Shown here piece after piece: positions 1 to 10,538 of a stretch of 64,000 bases of DNA. The DNA comes from Delftia tsuruhatensis (GTDB lineage Bacteria > Pseudomonadota > Gammaproteobacteria > Burkholderiales > Burkholderiaceae_C). Made by a program: the position numbers and the translations under genes. The notes under the pieces were generated by a model. The model saw nothing but the letters and a program-made list of their open reading frames with translations. It did no database searches and was not told where the DNA came from. The stretch lies in NCBI RefSeq assembly GCF_903815225.1, contig NZ_LR813084.1, positions 3,390,501 to 3,454,500 of the forward strand, given 5' to 3'. Positions within the stretch are counted from its first letter, which is position 1; every line of letters begins with the position of its first letter.

Positions 1-1024
1 TGCCGCCATTGGAGATGGAGAAGGTGCCGCCGGTCATTTCTTCAATGCCCAGCTTGCCTTCGGCAGCCTTCTTGCCGAATTCGGCGATCTTCTTTTCGAT
101 GTCGGCGAAGCTCATCTGGTCGGCGTTGCGCAGGATGGGCACCACCAGGCCGCGGGGCGAGCCCACGGCGATACCGATGTCGAAGTAGCCGTGGTAGACG
201 ATGTCGTTGCCGTCCACGGAAGCATTGAGAACGGGGTACTTCTTCAGGGCGTGCACTGCCGCCTTGACGAAGAAGGACATGAAGCCCAGCTTGGTGCCGT
301 GTTCCTTGGTGAAGGCGTCCTGGAACTTCTTGCGCAGTTCCATCACGGGGGCCATGTTCACTTCGTTGAAAGTGGTCAGGATCGCGTTGGTGGACTGCGA
401 CTGCAGCAGGCGCTCGGCCACGCGGGCACGCAGGCGGCTCATGGGCACGCGCTGCTCGGGACGGCCGCTGAGGTCTTCCTTGCCGGCGGGAGCGGCTACC
501 TGGGGCAGCGCCTTGGTAGGCACGCCCGTGGGGATGACAGCAGCCGTGGACTGCACACCGCCCTTGATGGCGGCCAGGGCATCGCCCTTGGTCACGCGGC
601 CATCCTTGCCGGAGCCCGCCACGTTGGCGGCCGACAGGTTGTTCTCGGCCAGCAGCTTGGCGGCTGCGGGCATGGCCACGTCGCCCTTGTTGCCACCGGT
701 GGCGGCTGCGGCTGCCGGGGCGGCAGCAGGCGCCGCGGCGGCGGGAGCTGCTGCGGGAGCGGCAGCGGCGACGCCGGCCACGCCTTCGGTGTCGATCTTG
801 GCGATCAGTTGTTCGGCCACGACGGTAGCGCCGTCGCCTTGCACGATCTCGGACAGTACGCCAGCGGCGGGCGCGGGCACTTCGAGCACGACCTTGTCGG
901 TCTCGATCTCGATCAGGATCTCATCGATCGCGACGGCTTCACCTGCCTTCTTCTTCCAGGTGAGCATGGTGGCCTCAGCGATGGACTCGGACAGCTGGGG
1001 AACTTTGACTTCAACGATAGCCAT
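1..1024 (-). CDS. sucB: Dihydrolipoyllysine succinyltransferase, E2 of 2-oxoglutarate dehydrogenase (3' end outside window)
   Basis: E2 core subunit of the 2-oxoglutarate dehydrogenase complex; it transfers the succinyl group from lipoyl-lysine to CoA in the TCA cycle (cytosol). The visible 341 codons begin MAIVEVKVPQLSES, the usual start of the lipoyl domain. The lipoylated lysine is in ETDKVVLEVPA. A long Ala/Pro hinge follows at about residues 80-115, then a peripheral subunit-binding segment ending GRVTKGD, then the start of the catalytic acyltransferase domain (PMSRLRARVAERL). The C-terminus, with the HxxxDG active site, lies beyond position 1. The gene starts 54 bases downstream of sucA on the same strand, so the two are almost certainly one operon. 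Confidence 0.95.
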   Translation of the reverse strand, partial: MAIVEVKVPQLSESIAEATMLTWKKKAGEAVAIDEILIEIETDKVVLEVPAPAAGVLSEIVQGDGATVVAEQLIAKIDTEGVAGVAAAAPAAAPAAAAPAAAPAAAAATGGNKGDVAMPAAAKLLAENNLSAANVAGSGKDGRVTKGDALAAIKGGVQSTAAVIPTGVPTKALPQVAAPAGKEDLSGRPEQRVPMSRLRARVAERLLQSQSTNAILTTFNEVNMAPVMELRKKFQDAFTKEHGTKLGFMSFFVKAAVHALKKYPVLNASVDGNDIVYHGYFDIGIAVGSPRGLVVPILRNADQMSFADIEKKIAEFGKKAAEGKLGIEEMTGGTFSISNGG

Positions 1025-1078
1025 TTGTGATTCTTTCCAAAAGTGTTCTGTACTGATGCGTAGCGGGTGGGGGCTGCC

Positions 1079-3958
1079 TTACTTGTTCAGGACAAAACCC
1101 TTGAGCTTGGAGAACGCGGCTTCCACCAGCGCCTTTTGCTGCTCCTGATGCAGGTGTGCGTAGCCCACGGCAGGCGATGCCGAGGCGGCGCGGCCGGCGT
1201 AGCCGAGCTTCTGGCCGTCGAGCATGTTCTCGTGGATGTAGTGCTGCACGAAGAACCAGGCGCCCTGGTTCTGCGGCTCGTCCTGGCACCAGACGATCTC
1301 GGTAGCGTTGCCGAACTTCTTGAGTTCGGCGGCGAAGGCCTTGTGCGGGAAGGGGTACAGCTGCTCGACGCGGATGATGGCCACGTCCTTGCTGTCCTTC
1401 TCGGCGCGCTTCTTGACCAGGTCGTAGTAGACCTTGCCCGAGCATGCGATCACGCGCTTGACCTTGGCCGCGTTCTTCACGATGGCCTCGTCCTGCTCGG
1501 GGATCACGGTCTGGAAGCCGCCGCTGGTGAACTCGGACAGCGGCGAGGTCGCATCCTTGTTGCGCAGCAGAGACTTGGGGGTCATGATGACCAGCGGCTT
1601 GCGCAGCGGGCGCACCATCTGGCGGCGCAGCACGTGGAAGATCTGGCTGGCCGTGGTCGGCTGCACGATCTGCATGTTGGTGTCGGCGGCCAGCTGCATG
1701 AAGCGCTCCAGGCGGGCCGAGCTGTGCTCGGGGCCCTGGCCTTCGTAGCCGTGCGGCAGCATCAGCGTGATGCCGTTGATGCGGCCCCACTTGACTTCGC
1801 CGGAGGCGATGAACTGGTCGATCACCACCTGGGCGCCGTTGGCGAAGTCGCCGAACTGTGCTTCCCAGATCACCAGGGTGTTGGGGTCGTTCGACGCATA
1901 GCCGTACTCGAAGCCCAGCACGGCCTCTTCGGACAGGATGGAGTCGATGACGGTGAACGGCGCCTGGCTGTCGGCCACGTTCTGCAGCGGGATGTAGGTG
2001 CCTTCGCTCCACTTCTCGCGCTTCTGGTCATGGATGACGGAATGGCGGTGCGTGAAGGTGCCGCGGCCGCAGTCCTCGCCCGACAGGCGCACGGGGTAGC
2101 CCGAAGCGACCAGCGATGCGAAGGCCATGTGCTCGCCCATGCCCCAGTCCACGTTGACTTCGCCGCGGCCCATGGCGGCGCGGTCGTCGTAGACCTTCTT
2201 GACCAGCGCGTGCGGGGTCACGGTCTCGGGGATGGTGGTGATGCGCTCGGCCAGGCGCTTCCACTCCGTCAGCGGAATCGCCGTGTCGCCGGCGTCGGTC
2301 CAGGTCTTGCCCAGGAACGGGCTCCAGTCCACGGCGTACTTGCTCTTGAAGTTGGTCAGCACCGGATCGACGGTGTGGCGGCCTTCGTCCATGGCAGCAC
2401 GGTAGGCCTTGGCCATGTCGTCGCCCAGTGTCTCGCCCAGGCCCTGCGTGGCCAGCTTGTCGGCGTACAGCTTGCGGGTGCCGGGGTGGGTGCCGATCTT
2501 CTTGTACATCAGCGGCTGGGTCAGCGCGGGCGTGTCCTGCTCGTTGTGGCCCAGCTTGCGGAAGCAGACGATGTCCACGACCACATCCTTGGAGAATTCC
2601 ATGCGGAACTCCAGGGCCAGCTGCACCGCCAGTGCCACGGCTTCCGGATCATCGCCGTTGACGTGCAGCACAGGCGACTCGATCATCTTGACGATGTCGG
2701 TGCAGTACAGCGTCGAACGGGTGTCGCGCGGATCGGAGGTGGTGAAACCGATCTGGTTGTTGATGATGATGTGCACCGTGCCGCCCGTGGTGTAGCCACG
2801 GGTCTGGGCCAGCGCCAGGGTTTCCTGGTTCACGCCCTGGCCGGCAAAGGCGGCGTCGCCGTGCACCAGCACGGGCAGCACCTGCTTGCCGTGCGGGTCG
2901 TCGCGGCGATCCATGCGCGAACGCACCGAGCCTTCGACCACGGGGTTGACGATTTCCAGGTGCGATGGGTTGAAGGCCAGCGACAGGTGGACCGGGCCGC
3001 CCGCGGTGGACACGTCGGAGCTGAAGCCCTGGTGGTACTTCACGTCGCCTGCGGGCAGGTCTTCGGGGGCGGTGTGGTCGAACTCGGCGAACAGGTCCTT
3101 GGGCATCTTGCCCAGGGTGTTGACCAGCACGTTCAGGCGGCCACGGTGGGCCATGCCGATCACCACTTCCTGCACGCCCTTCTGGCCCGCGGCGTTGATC
3201 AGCTCGTCCATCGCGACGATGAAGCTCTCGCCGCCTTCCAGCGAGAAGCGCTTCTGGCCGACGTACTTGGTGTGCAGGTAGCGTTCCAGACCCTCGGCCG
3301 CGGTCAGGCGGTCCAGAATGCGCTTTTTCTTGTCCGCATCGAAGTTGGCCTTGGCGCGGATGGTCTCCAGCTTCTGCTGCCACCAGCGCTTTTGCACCTG
3401 GTCGGTGGCATACATGTACTCGGAGCCGATGGTGCCGCAGTAGGTCTCGCGCAGCGCGTTCATCAGCTCGCGCAGGGACATGCTTTCCTTGCCGAAGAAG
3501 GTGTTGCTCGTGTTGAACACCGTTTCCTGGTCGGCATCGGTGAAGCCGTAGAACGACGGCTCCAGTTCGGGAATCTCGGGGCGCTCGGTGCGCTTGAGGG
3601 GATCGAGGTCGGCCCAGCGTGCGCCGACGTTGCGGTAGGCGGCGATCAGCTGCTGGACGGCGGTGCGCTTGCGGCCCAGCTCGGAGTCGGCGCCGGAGGC
3701 CACGACCACCTTGGTGCCGCCTTGCTTGGCGCGCTCGGCGAAAGCGTTGATGACGGGCTGGTGCGGCACGTCCTTGGCATCGCTGCCATCGACAGCGGGC
3801 ACGTGTTGCAGTGCGTCAAAGTACTCGCGCCAGGAATCCGGCACGCTGCCGGGGTTGGCCAGGTAGTTCTCGTACATCTCCTCGACGTAGGGGGCGTTGC
3901 CGCCGAAGAGATAGGTATTGCCTTGGTAGGCTTGGTAGACCGACGTCTGATCGCTCAT
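1079..3958 (-). CDS. sucA: 2-oxoglutarate dehydrogenase E1 component
   Basis: Thiamine-diphosphate-dependent decarboxylase that starts the 2-oxoglutarate dehydrogenase reaction and succinylates the E2 lipoyl group. The 959 residues fit the family (E. coli about 930). The N-terminus has the E2-binding segment with FGGNAPYVEEMYENYL. The TPP/Mg region holds HGDAAFAGQGVNQETLAL, and the C-terminal half is transketolase-like (GFEYGYASNDPNTLVIWEAQ). It is the first gene of a sucA-sucB operon, reading away from a 230-base divergent region shared with the AI-2E-family permease gene. Nothing unusual is seen. Long ORFs on the opposite strand here are shadows. Confidence 0.97.
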   Translation of the reverse strand: MSDQTSVYQAYQGNTYLFGGNAPYVEEMYENYLANPGSVPDSWREYFDALQHVPAVDGSDAKDVPHQPVINAFAERAKQGGTKVVVASGADSELGRKRTAVQQLIAAYRNVGARWADLDPLKRTERPEIPELEPSFYGFTDADQETVFNTSNTFFGKESMSLRELMNALRETYCGTIGSEYMYATDQVQKRWWQQKLETIRAKANFDADKKKRILDRLTAAEGLERYLHTKYVGQKRFSLEGGESFIVAMDELINAAGQKGVQEVVIGMAHRGRLNVLVNTLGKMPKDLFAEFDHTAPEDLPAGDVKYHQGFSSDVSTAGGPVHLSLAFNPSHLEIVNPVVEGSVRSRMDRRDDPHGKQVLPVLVHGDAAFAGQGVNQETLALAQTRGYTTGGTVHIIINNQIGFTTSDPRDTRSTLYCTDIVKMIESPVLHVNGDDPEAVALAVQLALEFRMEFSKDVVVDIVCFRKLGHNEQDTPALTQPLMYKKIGTHPGTRKLYADKLATQGLGETLGDDMAKAYRAAMDEGRHTVDPVLTNFKSKYAVDWSPFLGKTWTDAGDTAIPLTEWKRLAERITTIPETVTPHALVKKVYDDRAAMGRGEVNVDWGMGEHMAFASLVASGYPVRLSGEDCGRGTFTHRHSVIHDQKREKWSEGTYIPLQNVADSQAPFTVIDSILSEEAVLGFEYGYASNDPNTLVIWEAQFGDFANGAQVVIDQFIASGEVKWGRINGITLMLPHGYEGQGPEHSSARLERFMQLAADTNMQIVQPTTASQIFHVLRRQMVRPLRKPLVIMTPKSLLRNKDATSPLSEFTSGGFQTVIPEQDEAIVKNAAKVKRVIACSGKVYYDLVKKRAEKDSKDVAIIRVEQLYPFPHKAFAAELKKFGNATEIVWCQDEPQNQGAWFFVQHYIHENMLDGQKLGYAGRAASASPAVGYAHLHQEQQKALVEAAFSKLKGFVLNK

Positions 3959-4188
3959 ATTGCGCTGACCTCCGCCTCCCTGAGGGAGGCATTAGCTGGT
4001 TTGTGGAACCTTCCGCGACACGGCTGTACCGATTGGCGGATGCGACTGTGGCTGGGGAAGGGCCTGTTGCGACCGCCATTGTGCCACCGATCAATGATCG
4101 CGGCAGGGCAGTTACCAAGCGATTACGCCCACCCCCCGGGAGTTCCCCAGGTCGCGTACATTGGCACATCTTCCGAACGGACCGACAG

Positions 4189-5334
4189 ATGAACCTGCTG
4201 CCTCTACACAAACGCACTTTCATGCTGCTGCTGATCGCGGCGACCATAGGCTTCGCCGCCGTGCTCTGGGAGTTCATGGGGGCCATCTTCTGGGGCATTG
4301 CGCTGGCCATCCTGTTCTCGCCGCTGCACCGACGCCTGCTGGCGCGCATGCCGCGGCGCACCAACCTGGCGGCCCTGTCCACGCTGGTGCTGTGCCTGGT
4401 GGTCGCCATTCTGCCGCTGGCGCTGATCGGCGCCTCGCTGGTGCGCGAGGCTTCCGTGATCTATGAGCGCGTCAACAGCGGCAACCTCGATGCCGGCACC
4501 TACCTGCAGCAGATCATGGATGCCCTGCCCTCCTGGGTCACGCCCTGGCTGGAGCGCCTGCACCTGGGCTCGCTGGCCGAGCTGCAGGACAAGCTGTCCA
4601 GCATCGCCATGCAGGCCTCCAAGCTTGCCGCCACCAAAGCGCTGGGCATAGGACAGAACACCTTCGGCTTCCTGGTGGGCTTCTGCGTGATGCTCTACCT
4701 GCTGTTCTTCCTGCTGCGCGACGGCCGGGACCTGGCCCAGCGCATCCGCATGGCCATCCCCTTGCAGGCGGACCACAAGGCCGAGCTGTCGAGCAAGTTC
4801 ACCACCGTGATCCGCGCCACTGTCAAGGGCAACCTGGCGGTGGCCGCCGCGCAGGGAGCACTGGGCGGTCTGATCTTCTGGATACTCGGGATCCAGGGTC
4901 CCGTGCTCTGGGGCGTGGTCATGGCCTTCCTGTCGCTGCTTCCCGCCGTGGGGGCCGGGCTGATCTGGGCGCCCGTGGCCATCTACTTCCTGGCCACGGG
5001 CGCCGTGGGCAAGGGCGTGATCCTGATCGCCTACGGTGTACTGGTGATCGGCCTGGTGGACAACGTGCTGCGTCCGCTGCTGGTGGGCAAGGACACCAAG
5101 ATGCCCGACTACATCGTGCTGATCTCGACGCTGGGCGGCATGGCTCTCTTCGGGCTGACCGGATTTGTGATAGGCCCCGTGATCGCGGCGCTGTTCATGG
5201 CCATCTGGGATATGTTCACACGCATGCAACAGCAGGACGAAGCAAGGCGCCGCCAACTGGTGGACATGGGCACCGCGCCTACTGAACGTCAGCTATCGGA
5301 CAATGAGCCATCGGAGGACTCAAAAGGCCGCTGA
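4189..5334 (+). CDS. AI-2E family (PerM/YhhT-type) membrane transporter
   Basis: Polytopic inner-membrane protein of the AI-2E/PerM family, whose members have been linked to autoinducer-2 or ion export; the substrate here is unknown. I chose the ATG at 4189 (MNLLPLHKRTFMLLLI) rather than an upstream in-frame ATG, because hydrophobic family sequence begins there, giving 381 residues. Membrane segments are evident at about residues 10-60 (two, WEFMGAIFWGIALAILFSPL), 68-90, 155-180 (FGFLVGFCVMLYLLFFLLRDG), 210-280 and 290-350. The conserved region with LLVGKDTKMPDYIVLISTLGG is typical of the family. The tail is charged. It is divergent from sucA. Confidence 0.85.
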   Translation: MNLLPLHKRTFMLLLIAATIGFAAVLWEFMGAIFWGIALAILFSPLHRRLLARMPRRTNLAALSTLVLCLVVAILPLALIGASLVREASVIYERVNSGNLDAGTYLQQIMDALPSWVTPWLERLHLGSLAELQDKLSSIAMQASKLAATKALGIGQNTFGFLVGFCVMLYLLFFLLRDGRDLAQRIRMAIPLQADHKAELSSKFTTVIRATVKGNLAVAAAQGALGGLIFWILGIQGPVLWGVVMAFLSLLPAVGAGLIWAPVAIYFLATGAVGKGVILIAYGVLVIGLVDNVLRPLLVGKDTKMPDYIVLISTLGGMALFGLTGFVIGPVIAALFMAIWDMFTRMQQQDEARRRQLVDMGTAPTERQLSDNEPSEDSKGR

Positions 5335-5475
5335 CGCACGGACACACGGACCTTCCCCCTCTGGCAGGCCTCCCTGACCGCCGGTCGGGGACGTCCGGAA
5401 ATCCGAATGGTTCTCATCCAGGAAAAAGCTTTCTCAATTATCCCCATTGACCCGTCCAATGAATGGCGGATTGAT

Positions 5476-5616
5476 ATGAAACAAAATCCTGAAGAATCAG
5501 AAGAAGATAATCTTTCCAACCAGGAGCCGTCCCTCGCCTTCCGTCCGCCAGCCCCGAGCGCCGCCCCCATGAGCGGGGCACGGCTGCGAATGCCGCACAG
5601 GCGGACTCAGGATTAA
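5476..5616 (+). CDS. Possible 46-residue ORF upstream of formate dehydrogenase
   Basis: A short ORF (MKQNPEESEEDNLSNQEPS...) lies inside the 362-base gap between the AI-2E-family permease and the formate dehydrogenase operon, on the same strand as the operon. Its acidic, AT-rich first half differs from the surrounding GC-rich DNA, and its second half is Pro/Ala/Arg-rich. No strong Shine-Dalgarno sequence is visible and there is no twin-arginine motif, so it does not match the small TAT-signal protein often found upstream of fdh operons. The rest of the gap (5335-5475, 5617-5696) shows no gene. It could simply be leader DNA carrying the operon promoter. Confidence 0.25.
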   Translation: MKQNPEESEEDNLSNQEPSLAFRPPAPSAAPMSGARLRMPHRRTQD

Positions 5617-5696
5617 GGGTTATTTCCCGGATTGCTGCCGGGGTGCACTCGTAGAATTTGCTTACAAGCGTCCATTTCTATTAGAAGGTACCCCAC

Positions 5697-8600
5697 ATGG
5701 TCCAATTCTCCAGACGCCAGTTCATGAAAGTGACTGGTTCGACTCTGGCCGGATCCAGCCTGGCGTTGATGGGCTTCTCGCCCACGGCTGCCCTGGCTGA
5801 AGTGCGCCAGTTCAAGCTGGCCGCCACCACGGTCACCCGTCAGACCTGCACCTACTGCTCGGTGGGTTGCGGCATCCTGATGTACTCGCTGAGCGACGGC
5901 GCCAAGAACGCCAAGCTGTCGGTGATCCACGTCGAAGGCGATCCAGACCATCCCGTGAACCGCGGCACGCTGTGCCCCAAGGGCGCCTCGCTGCTGGACT
6001 TCGTCCACAGCCCGCACCGCCTCAAGTATCCCGAGTACCGTGCGCCCGGCTCCTCCGAATGGAAGCGCATGTCCTGGGACGAGGCGCTGACGCGCATCAC
6101 CAGGCTGCTCAAGGAAGACCGCGACGCCAACTTCGTCGAGAAGGACGACAAGGGCCAGACGGTGAACCGCTGGCTGACCACCGGCATGCTGGCCGCATCC
6201 GCCTCCAGCAACGAGGCCGGCTACGTCACGCACAAGGTGGCCCGTTCCTGGGGCCTGCTCGCACTCGATAACCAAGCACGTGTCTGACACGGCCCGACGG
6301 TGGCAGGTCTTGCCCCGACGTTTGGCCGTGGAGCGATGACGAACCATTGGGTCGACATCAAGAACGCGGACGTTATCCTGATCATGGGCGGCAATGCCGC
6401 TGAAGCACACCCCTGCGGTTTCAAGTGGGTGACCGAAGCGAAGGAGCACAACGGTGCCTACTTCATGGTGGTCGATCCGCGCTTCAACCGCTCCGCCTCC
6501 GTGGCCGATTTCTACGCCCCCATCCGGTCGGGCTCGGACATCGTGTTCCTGGGGGGCGTGATCAACTATCTGCTGACGAACGACAGGATCCATCACGAGT
6601 ACGTGAGGAACTACACCGACTTCACCTACATCGTGAAGGAGGAGTTCGCGTTCGACGAAGGCATCTTCTCGGGCTACGACCCGCAGACCCGCAAGTACGA
6701 CAAGTCCAGCTGGGACTACGAACTCGATGCCGATGGCTACGTCAAGGTCGATGCCACGCTGCAACACCCGCGCTGCGTCTACCAGTGGCTCAAGCGCCAC
6801 TACGCCAGCTACACGCCCGAGAAGGTAGAAAGCGTCTGCGGCACGCCCAAGGACAAGTTCCTGCACGTGTGCGAGAAGCTGGCCTCGACGGCAGAGGCAG
6901 GGCGCGCCGCGACCATCCTGTATGCCCTGGGCTGGACACAGCACACCACGGGCGCGCAGATCCTGCGCACGGGCGCCATGGTGCAGCTGCTGCTGGGCAA
7001 CATCGGTATCGCCGGTGGCGGCATGAACGCACTGCGCGGACACTCCAACATCCAGGGCCTGACGGACCTGGGCATCCTGTCCGCATCGCTACCCGGCTAC
7101 CTGACCCTGCCCAACGAGGGTGAGCAGGACTACCAGAAGTACATCGCCGCGCGCACGCCCAAGGCCATGCGCCCGGGCCAGATGAACTACTGGTCGAACA
7201 CGCCCAAGTTCCATGTGAGCCTGATGAAGGCCTGGTGGGGACCTGCGGCCACGGCGGAGAACAACTGGGCCTTCGACTACCTGCCAAAGCTGGACAGGCA
7301 GTACGACATGCTGCAGGTGTTCGACCTCATGGCCCAGGGCAAGATCAACGGCTACATCGCCCAGGGCTTCAACCCGCTGGCGGCGCTGGCGAACAGCAAC
7401 AACGTCCGCGAAGGCCTGAAGAAACTCAAGTTCCTGGTCATCATGGACCCGCTGGTCACCGAGACCTCCGAGTTCTGGAAGAACCATGGCGAGTTCAACG
7501 ACGTGGACTCGGCCTCCATCCAGACCGAGGTGTTCCGCCTGCCCACGACCTGCTTTGCCGAGGAAGACGGCGCCGTCGTCAGCTCCTCGCGCGTGCTGCA
7601 GTGGCACTGGAAGGCGGCCGAGCCCCCGGGCGAGGCCAAGACCGACATCGCCATCATGTCGGCCCTGCACCTGCGCCTGAAGCAGGCCTACGAGAAGGAA
7701 GGCGGCAAGTTCCACGAGCCCATCACCAAGCTGTGGTGGCCCTACGCCCATGCCGACCATCCGACCTCTGAAGAGATCGCCAAGGAGTACAACGGCCGCG
7801 CCCTGGTGGACCTGTACGACCCCAAGGACCCGACCAAGCTCATCCGCAAGGCCGGCGAGCAGTTGGGGGGCTTCGGCGAGCTGCGCGACGACGGCACGAC
7901 CATCAGCGGCTGCTGGATCTGGGCCGGCTGCTGGACCTCGTCCGGCAACCAGATGGCCCGGCGCGACAACAGCGACCCCACGGGCATCGGCAACACGCTG
8001 AACTGGGCCTGGGCCTGGCCAGCCAACCGCCGAGTGCTGTACAACCGAGCATCCTGCGACCGCAACGGCCAGCCGTTCAACCCGCACCGCGCGCTGATCC
8101 GCTGGAACGGCAAGAGCTGGGGCGGTGCCGACGTGCCCGACATGGGCCCGACCATGCCGCCCGAGACCACGGACCCGTTCATCATGAACCCCGAGGGCGT
8201 GGCGCGCTTCTTCGCCCGCAAGGGCATGAACGAAGGGCCCTTGCCCACCCACTACGAGGCCTTCGACAACCCGCTGGGATACAACCCCATGTATCCCGAA
8301 AACAAGCTGGCTGTCATCAACCCGGCCGCGCGCATCTTCGACTCCGTCAAGGATTCGGCGGGCTCGCCCAGCGAGTACCCGCACGTGGGCACGACCTACC
8401 GCCTGACCGAGCATTTCCACTACTGGACCAAGCACGTGCAGCTGAACAACATCGTCCAGCCCGAGCAGTTCGTGGAAATCGGCGAGGCGCTGGCCAAGGA
8501 GCTGGGCATCGAGACCGGACAGCACGTCAAGGTCAGTTCCAAGCGCGGCTTCGTCAAGGCGGCAGCCGTGGTGACCAAGCGCATCAAGCCGATGAAGATC

Positions 8601-8762
8601 GATGGCAAGACCATCCACCACGTGGGCGTGCCCATCCACTGGGGCTTTTCGTCGACGGGCCGCAAGGGCTACATGGCCAACAACCTGACGGCATCGGTGG
8701 GCGATGGCAACAGCCTTACCCCGGAATCCAAGACCTTCCTCGTGAAGGTGGAAAAGGTTTAA
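5697..8762 (+). CDS. fdnG: Formate dehydrogenase catalytic subunit, selenocysteine-containing (UGA read as Sec197)
   Basis: Molybdopterin-bis(MGD), Sec-dependent oxidation of formate on the periplasmic side of the membrane. Full length is 1021 residues, close to E. coli FdnG/FdoG. A twin-arginine signal lies at residues 6-11 (RRQFMK). The 4Fe-4S ligands are Cys51, Cys54, Cys58 and Cys93. The codon at 6285-6287 is TGA inside [18 protein letters not shown], the exact active-site context of Sec-type FdnG, and the frame continues unbroken to 8762. A conventional gene caller would split it into 5697-6287 and 6300-8762. The SECIS hairpin follows the TGA, and selA, selB, selD and tRNA-Sec are nearby. 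It is first of a three-gene operon; AAGG upstream of the ATG serves as the ribosome-binding site. Whether it is the nitrate-inducible (fdn) or aerobic (fdo) type cannot be told. Confidence 0.95.
6285..6328 (+). promoter_or_regulatory. Bacterial SECIS element with Sec UGA codon
   Basis: The UGA at 6285-6287 is followed at once by a stem-loop. The outer stem is CGGCC (6290-6294) with GGCCG (6324-6328). The apical stem is GGCA (6302-6305) with TGCC (6311-6314), closing a GGTCT loop (6306-6310). The GGUCU apical loop at this distance from UGA is the SelB-binding signature known from E. coli fdhF and fdnG. Confidence 0.9.
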
Positions 8763-8772
8763 GGAGCAGCTG

Positions 8773-9699
8773 ATGTCATCAACCATGTCTCTCGATATCA
8801 AGCGTCGCTCGGCCACGACGACGCCTGCTCCCAGTGCGCGCGAGACGCACAGCGGCGAGGTGGCCAAGCTCATCGATGTCTCCAAGTGCATCGGGTGCAA
8901 GGCCTGCCAGACCGCCTGCATGGAGTGGAACGACCTGCGCGACGAGATCGGCACCTGCGCGGCCGGCGTCTATGACAACCCGACCGATCTGACCGACCAG
9001 TCGTGGACCGTCATGCGCTTTGCCGAGTACGAGAACGAAGCGACCGGCAACCTGGAGTGGCTGATCCGCAAGGACGGCTGCATGCACTGCGAGGACCCGG
9101 GCTGCCTGAAGGCCTGCCCCTCGCCGGGCGCCATCGTGCAGTACAGCAACGGCATCGTGGACTTCCAGCAGGACCAGTGCGTGGGCTGCGGCTACTGCGT
9201 CACGGGCTGCCCGTTCAACATCCCGCGCATCTCCAAGAAGGACCACAAGGCCTACAAGTGCACGCTGTGCTCGGACCGCGTGGCCGTCGGCCGCGAGCCG
9301 GCCTGCGTCAAGACCTGCCCCACGGGTGCCATCATGTTCGGCACCAAGGAGGCGATGAAGGACCAGGCCGAGCACCGCATAGGCGACCTCAAGCGCCGAG
9401 GCTATGCCCAGGCCGGCCTGTACGACCCCGCCGGCGTGGGCGGCACCCACGTGATGTATGTGCTGCACCACGCGGACAAGCCCTCGCTGTACAAGGGCCT
9501 GCCCGACGACCCGAAGATCAGCCCCATGGTGTCTCTGTGGAAGGGCGTGGCCAAGCCGCTGGCCATGGCCGCGCTGGGCGCCGCTGCCGTCGGCAGCCTG
9601 TTCCACTACATCACCAAGGGCCCGAACGACGTGTCCAAGGAGCTCGAAGACGAAATGGACCGCAAGGACCAGGCTGCTGAACAGGAGGCCCGCCGATGA
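8773..9699 (+). CDS. fdnH: Formate dehydrogenase iron-sulfur (beta) subunit
   Basis: Electron-transfer subunit carrying four 4Fe-4S clusters between the Sec/Mo subunit and the cytochrome b subunit. Cysteine groups are visible in order: [11 protein letters not shown] (about residue 38), [14 protein letters not shown] (about 105), [13 protein letters not shown] (about 137) and [21 protein letters not shown] (split as CTLC and ACVKTCP, about 165). A single C-terminal membrane anchor lies near residues 255-280 ([20 protein letters not shown]). At 308 residues it is slightly longer than E. coli FdnH (294). It starts 10 bases after the catalytic gene, with AAGGAGC upstream, and overlaps the next gene by 4 bases. 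Confidence 0.95.
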   Translation: MSSTMSLDIKRRSATTTPAPSARETHSGEVAKLIDVSKCIGCKACQTACMEWNDLRDEIGTCAAGVYDNPTDLTDQSWTVMRFAEYENEATGNLEWLIRKDGCMHCEDPGCLKACPSPGAIVQYSNGIVDFQQDQCVGCGYCVTGCPFNIPRISKKDHKAYKCTLCSDRVAVGREPACVKTCPTGAIMFGTKEAMKDQAEHRIGDLKRRGYAQAGLYDPAGVGGTHVMYVLHHADKPSLYKGLPDDPKISPMVSLWKGVAKPLAMAALGAAAVGSLFHYITKGPNDVSKELEDEMDRKDQAAEQEARR

Positions 9700-10322
9700 A
9701 ACGCAACCCACGCGACCTCGTGCGCTACAACGCCTCGGAGCGTGCCAACCACTGGGTGGTGGGCATCTGCTTCATCCTGCTGGCGCTGTCGGGCCTGGCC
9801 TTCTTCCATCCGGCCTTCTTCCCGCTCACGCAGCTGTTCGGCGGCGGACCCTGGACGCGCATCCTGCACCCCTACATCGGGGTGGTCATGGCGCTGTTCT
9901 TCGTCGTCATGGCGCTGCGTTTCTGGCGCCTGAACGTGATCGAGCGCCGCGACATCGAGTGGCTCAAGAACGTCGACAAGATGATCGACGGCGACGACCA
10001 CGACATGCCCGAGCAGGGCAAGTACAACGGCGGCCAGAAAGTGCTGTTCTGGGGCCTGGTCGTCGGCATGCTGGCCATCACGGTCACGGGCGTGCTGATG
10101 TGGCGCGCCTGGTGGACGCCGCCCATCCTCGTGATCCGCGTCGCGTCGGTGGTGCATGCCATCGCGGCCGTGTGGATGATCGGCCTGATCATCATGCACG
10201 TGTACGCGGCCATCTGGACCCGGGGCACCATCCGCGCCATGCTCTACGGCACGGTGACGCGGGCCTGGGCCAAGCAGCACCATCGGGGCTGGTATCGCAA
10301 GATGACCGGGGACAACGACTAA
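9696..10322 (+). CDS. fdnI: Formate dehydrogenase cytochrome b556 (gamma) subunit
   Basis: Membrane cytochrome b that passes electrons from the iron-sulfur subunit to quinone. At 208 residues it is close to FdnI/FdoI (about 211-217). It starts [23 protein letters not shown], where the His of the first helix (ERANHW) is a typical heme ligand. Four hydrophobic segments occur at about 19-40, 55-72, 113-135 and 150-175, and RMHV-type His residues ([10 protein letters not shown]) lie near the fourth. Translationally coupled to the upstream gene by an ATGA overlap. It is the last gene of the structural operon before a repeat-containing gap. Confidence 0.93.
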   Translation: MKRNPRDLVRYNASERANHWVVGICFILLALSGLAFFHPAFFPLTQLFGGGPWTRILHPYIGVVMALFFVVMALRFWRLNVIERRDIEWLKNVDKMIDGDDHDMPEQGKYNGGQKVLFWGLVVGMLAITVTGVLMWRAWWTPPILVIRVASVVHAIAAVWMIGLIIMHVYAAIWTRGTIRAMLYGTVTRAWAKQHHRGWYRKMTGDND

Positions 10323-10420
10323 GCCCCCTGAGCGGCTGCGCCGCTTCCCCCTCTCGCTTCGCGGGGGGGGGGACGGCACCCTCGCCGCGGGGCGGCCCTT
10401 GCTCGGTGCCCCTCGCTTCA
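10322..10420. repeat. GC-rich intergenic repeat, copy 1 (contains a G10 tract)
   Basis: The gap between the gamma subunit gene and fdhE begins with AGCCCCCTGAGCGGCTGCGC and runs through a G10 homopolymer (10363-10372) to a CGCCGCGGGGCGGC-CTTGCTCGG block. A second, diverged copy lies inverted at about 14993-15113. Shared blocks are CCCCCTGAGC-GCTGCGC-GCTTCCCCCTCTC, GGGGGACG and GGCGGC-CTTGCTCGG (each interrupted by variable bases). It behaves like a REP-type intergenic element and may fold into stem-loops. Confidence 0.75.
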
Positions 10421-10538
10421 GGCCACGCCGGTTTTATGGGCAATGGGCCACACGAAACCTCGTGTTAGCCTTTTGCCTGAAGCCACCAGCCGCCTGGCGT
10501 CCCTGGACGCTGGGCGGTTGTCTTTTTGGAACATTCCA

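Noticed and set aside
1067..4192. 1041-codon open frame on the plus strand opposite sucA
   Set aside because: It is antisense to a complete, well-conserved SucA; such long shadows are expected in GC-rich genes with strong third-position bias. Its His/Gly/Val-rich sequence matches no family.
5697..6287. Treating the UGA at 6285 as the end of a truncated formate dehydrogenase pseudogene
   Set aside because: The frame continues for 824 codons with perfect family sequence, the UGA is in the Sec active-site context, and a SECIS and full Sec machinery are present.
7089..8954. 621-codon frame opposite the formate dehydrogenase gene
   Set aside because: Antisense shadow of a conserved catalytic subunit; no start signal and no domain character.
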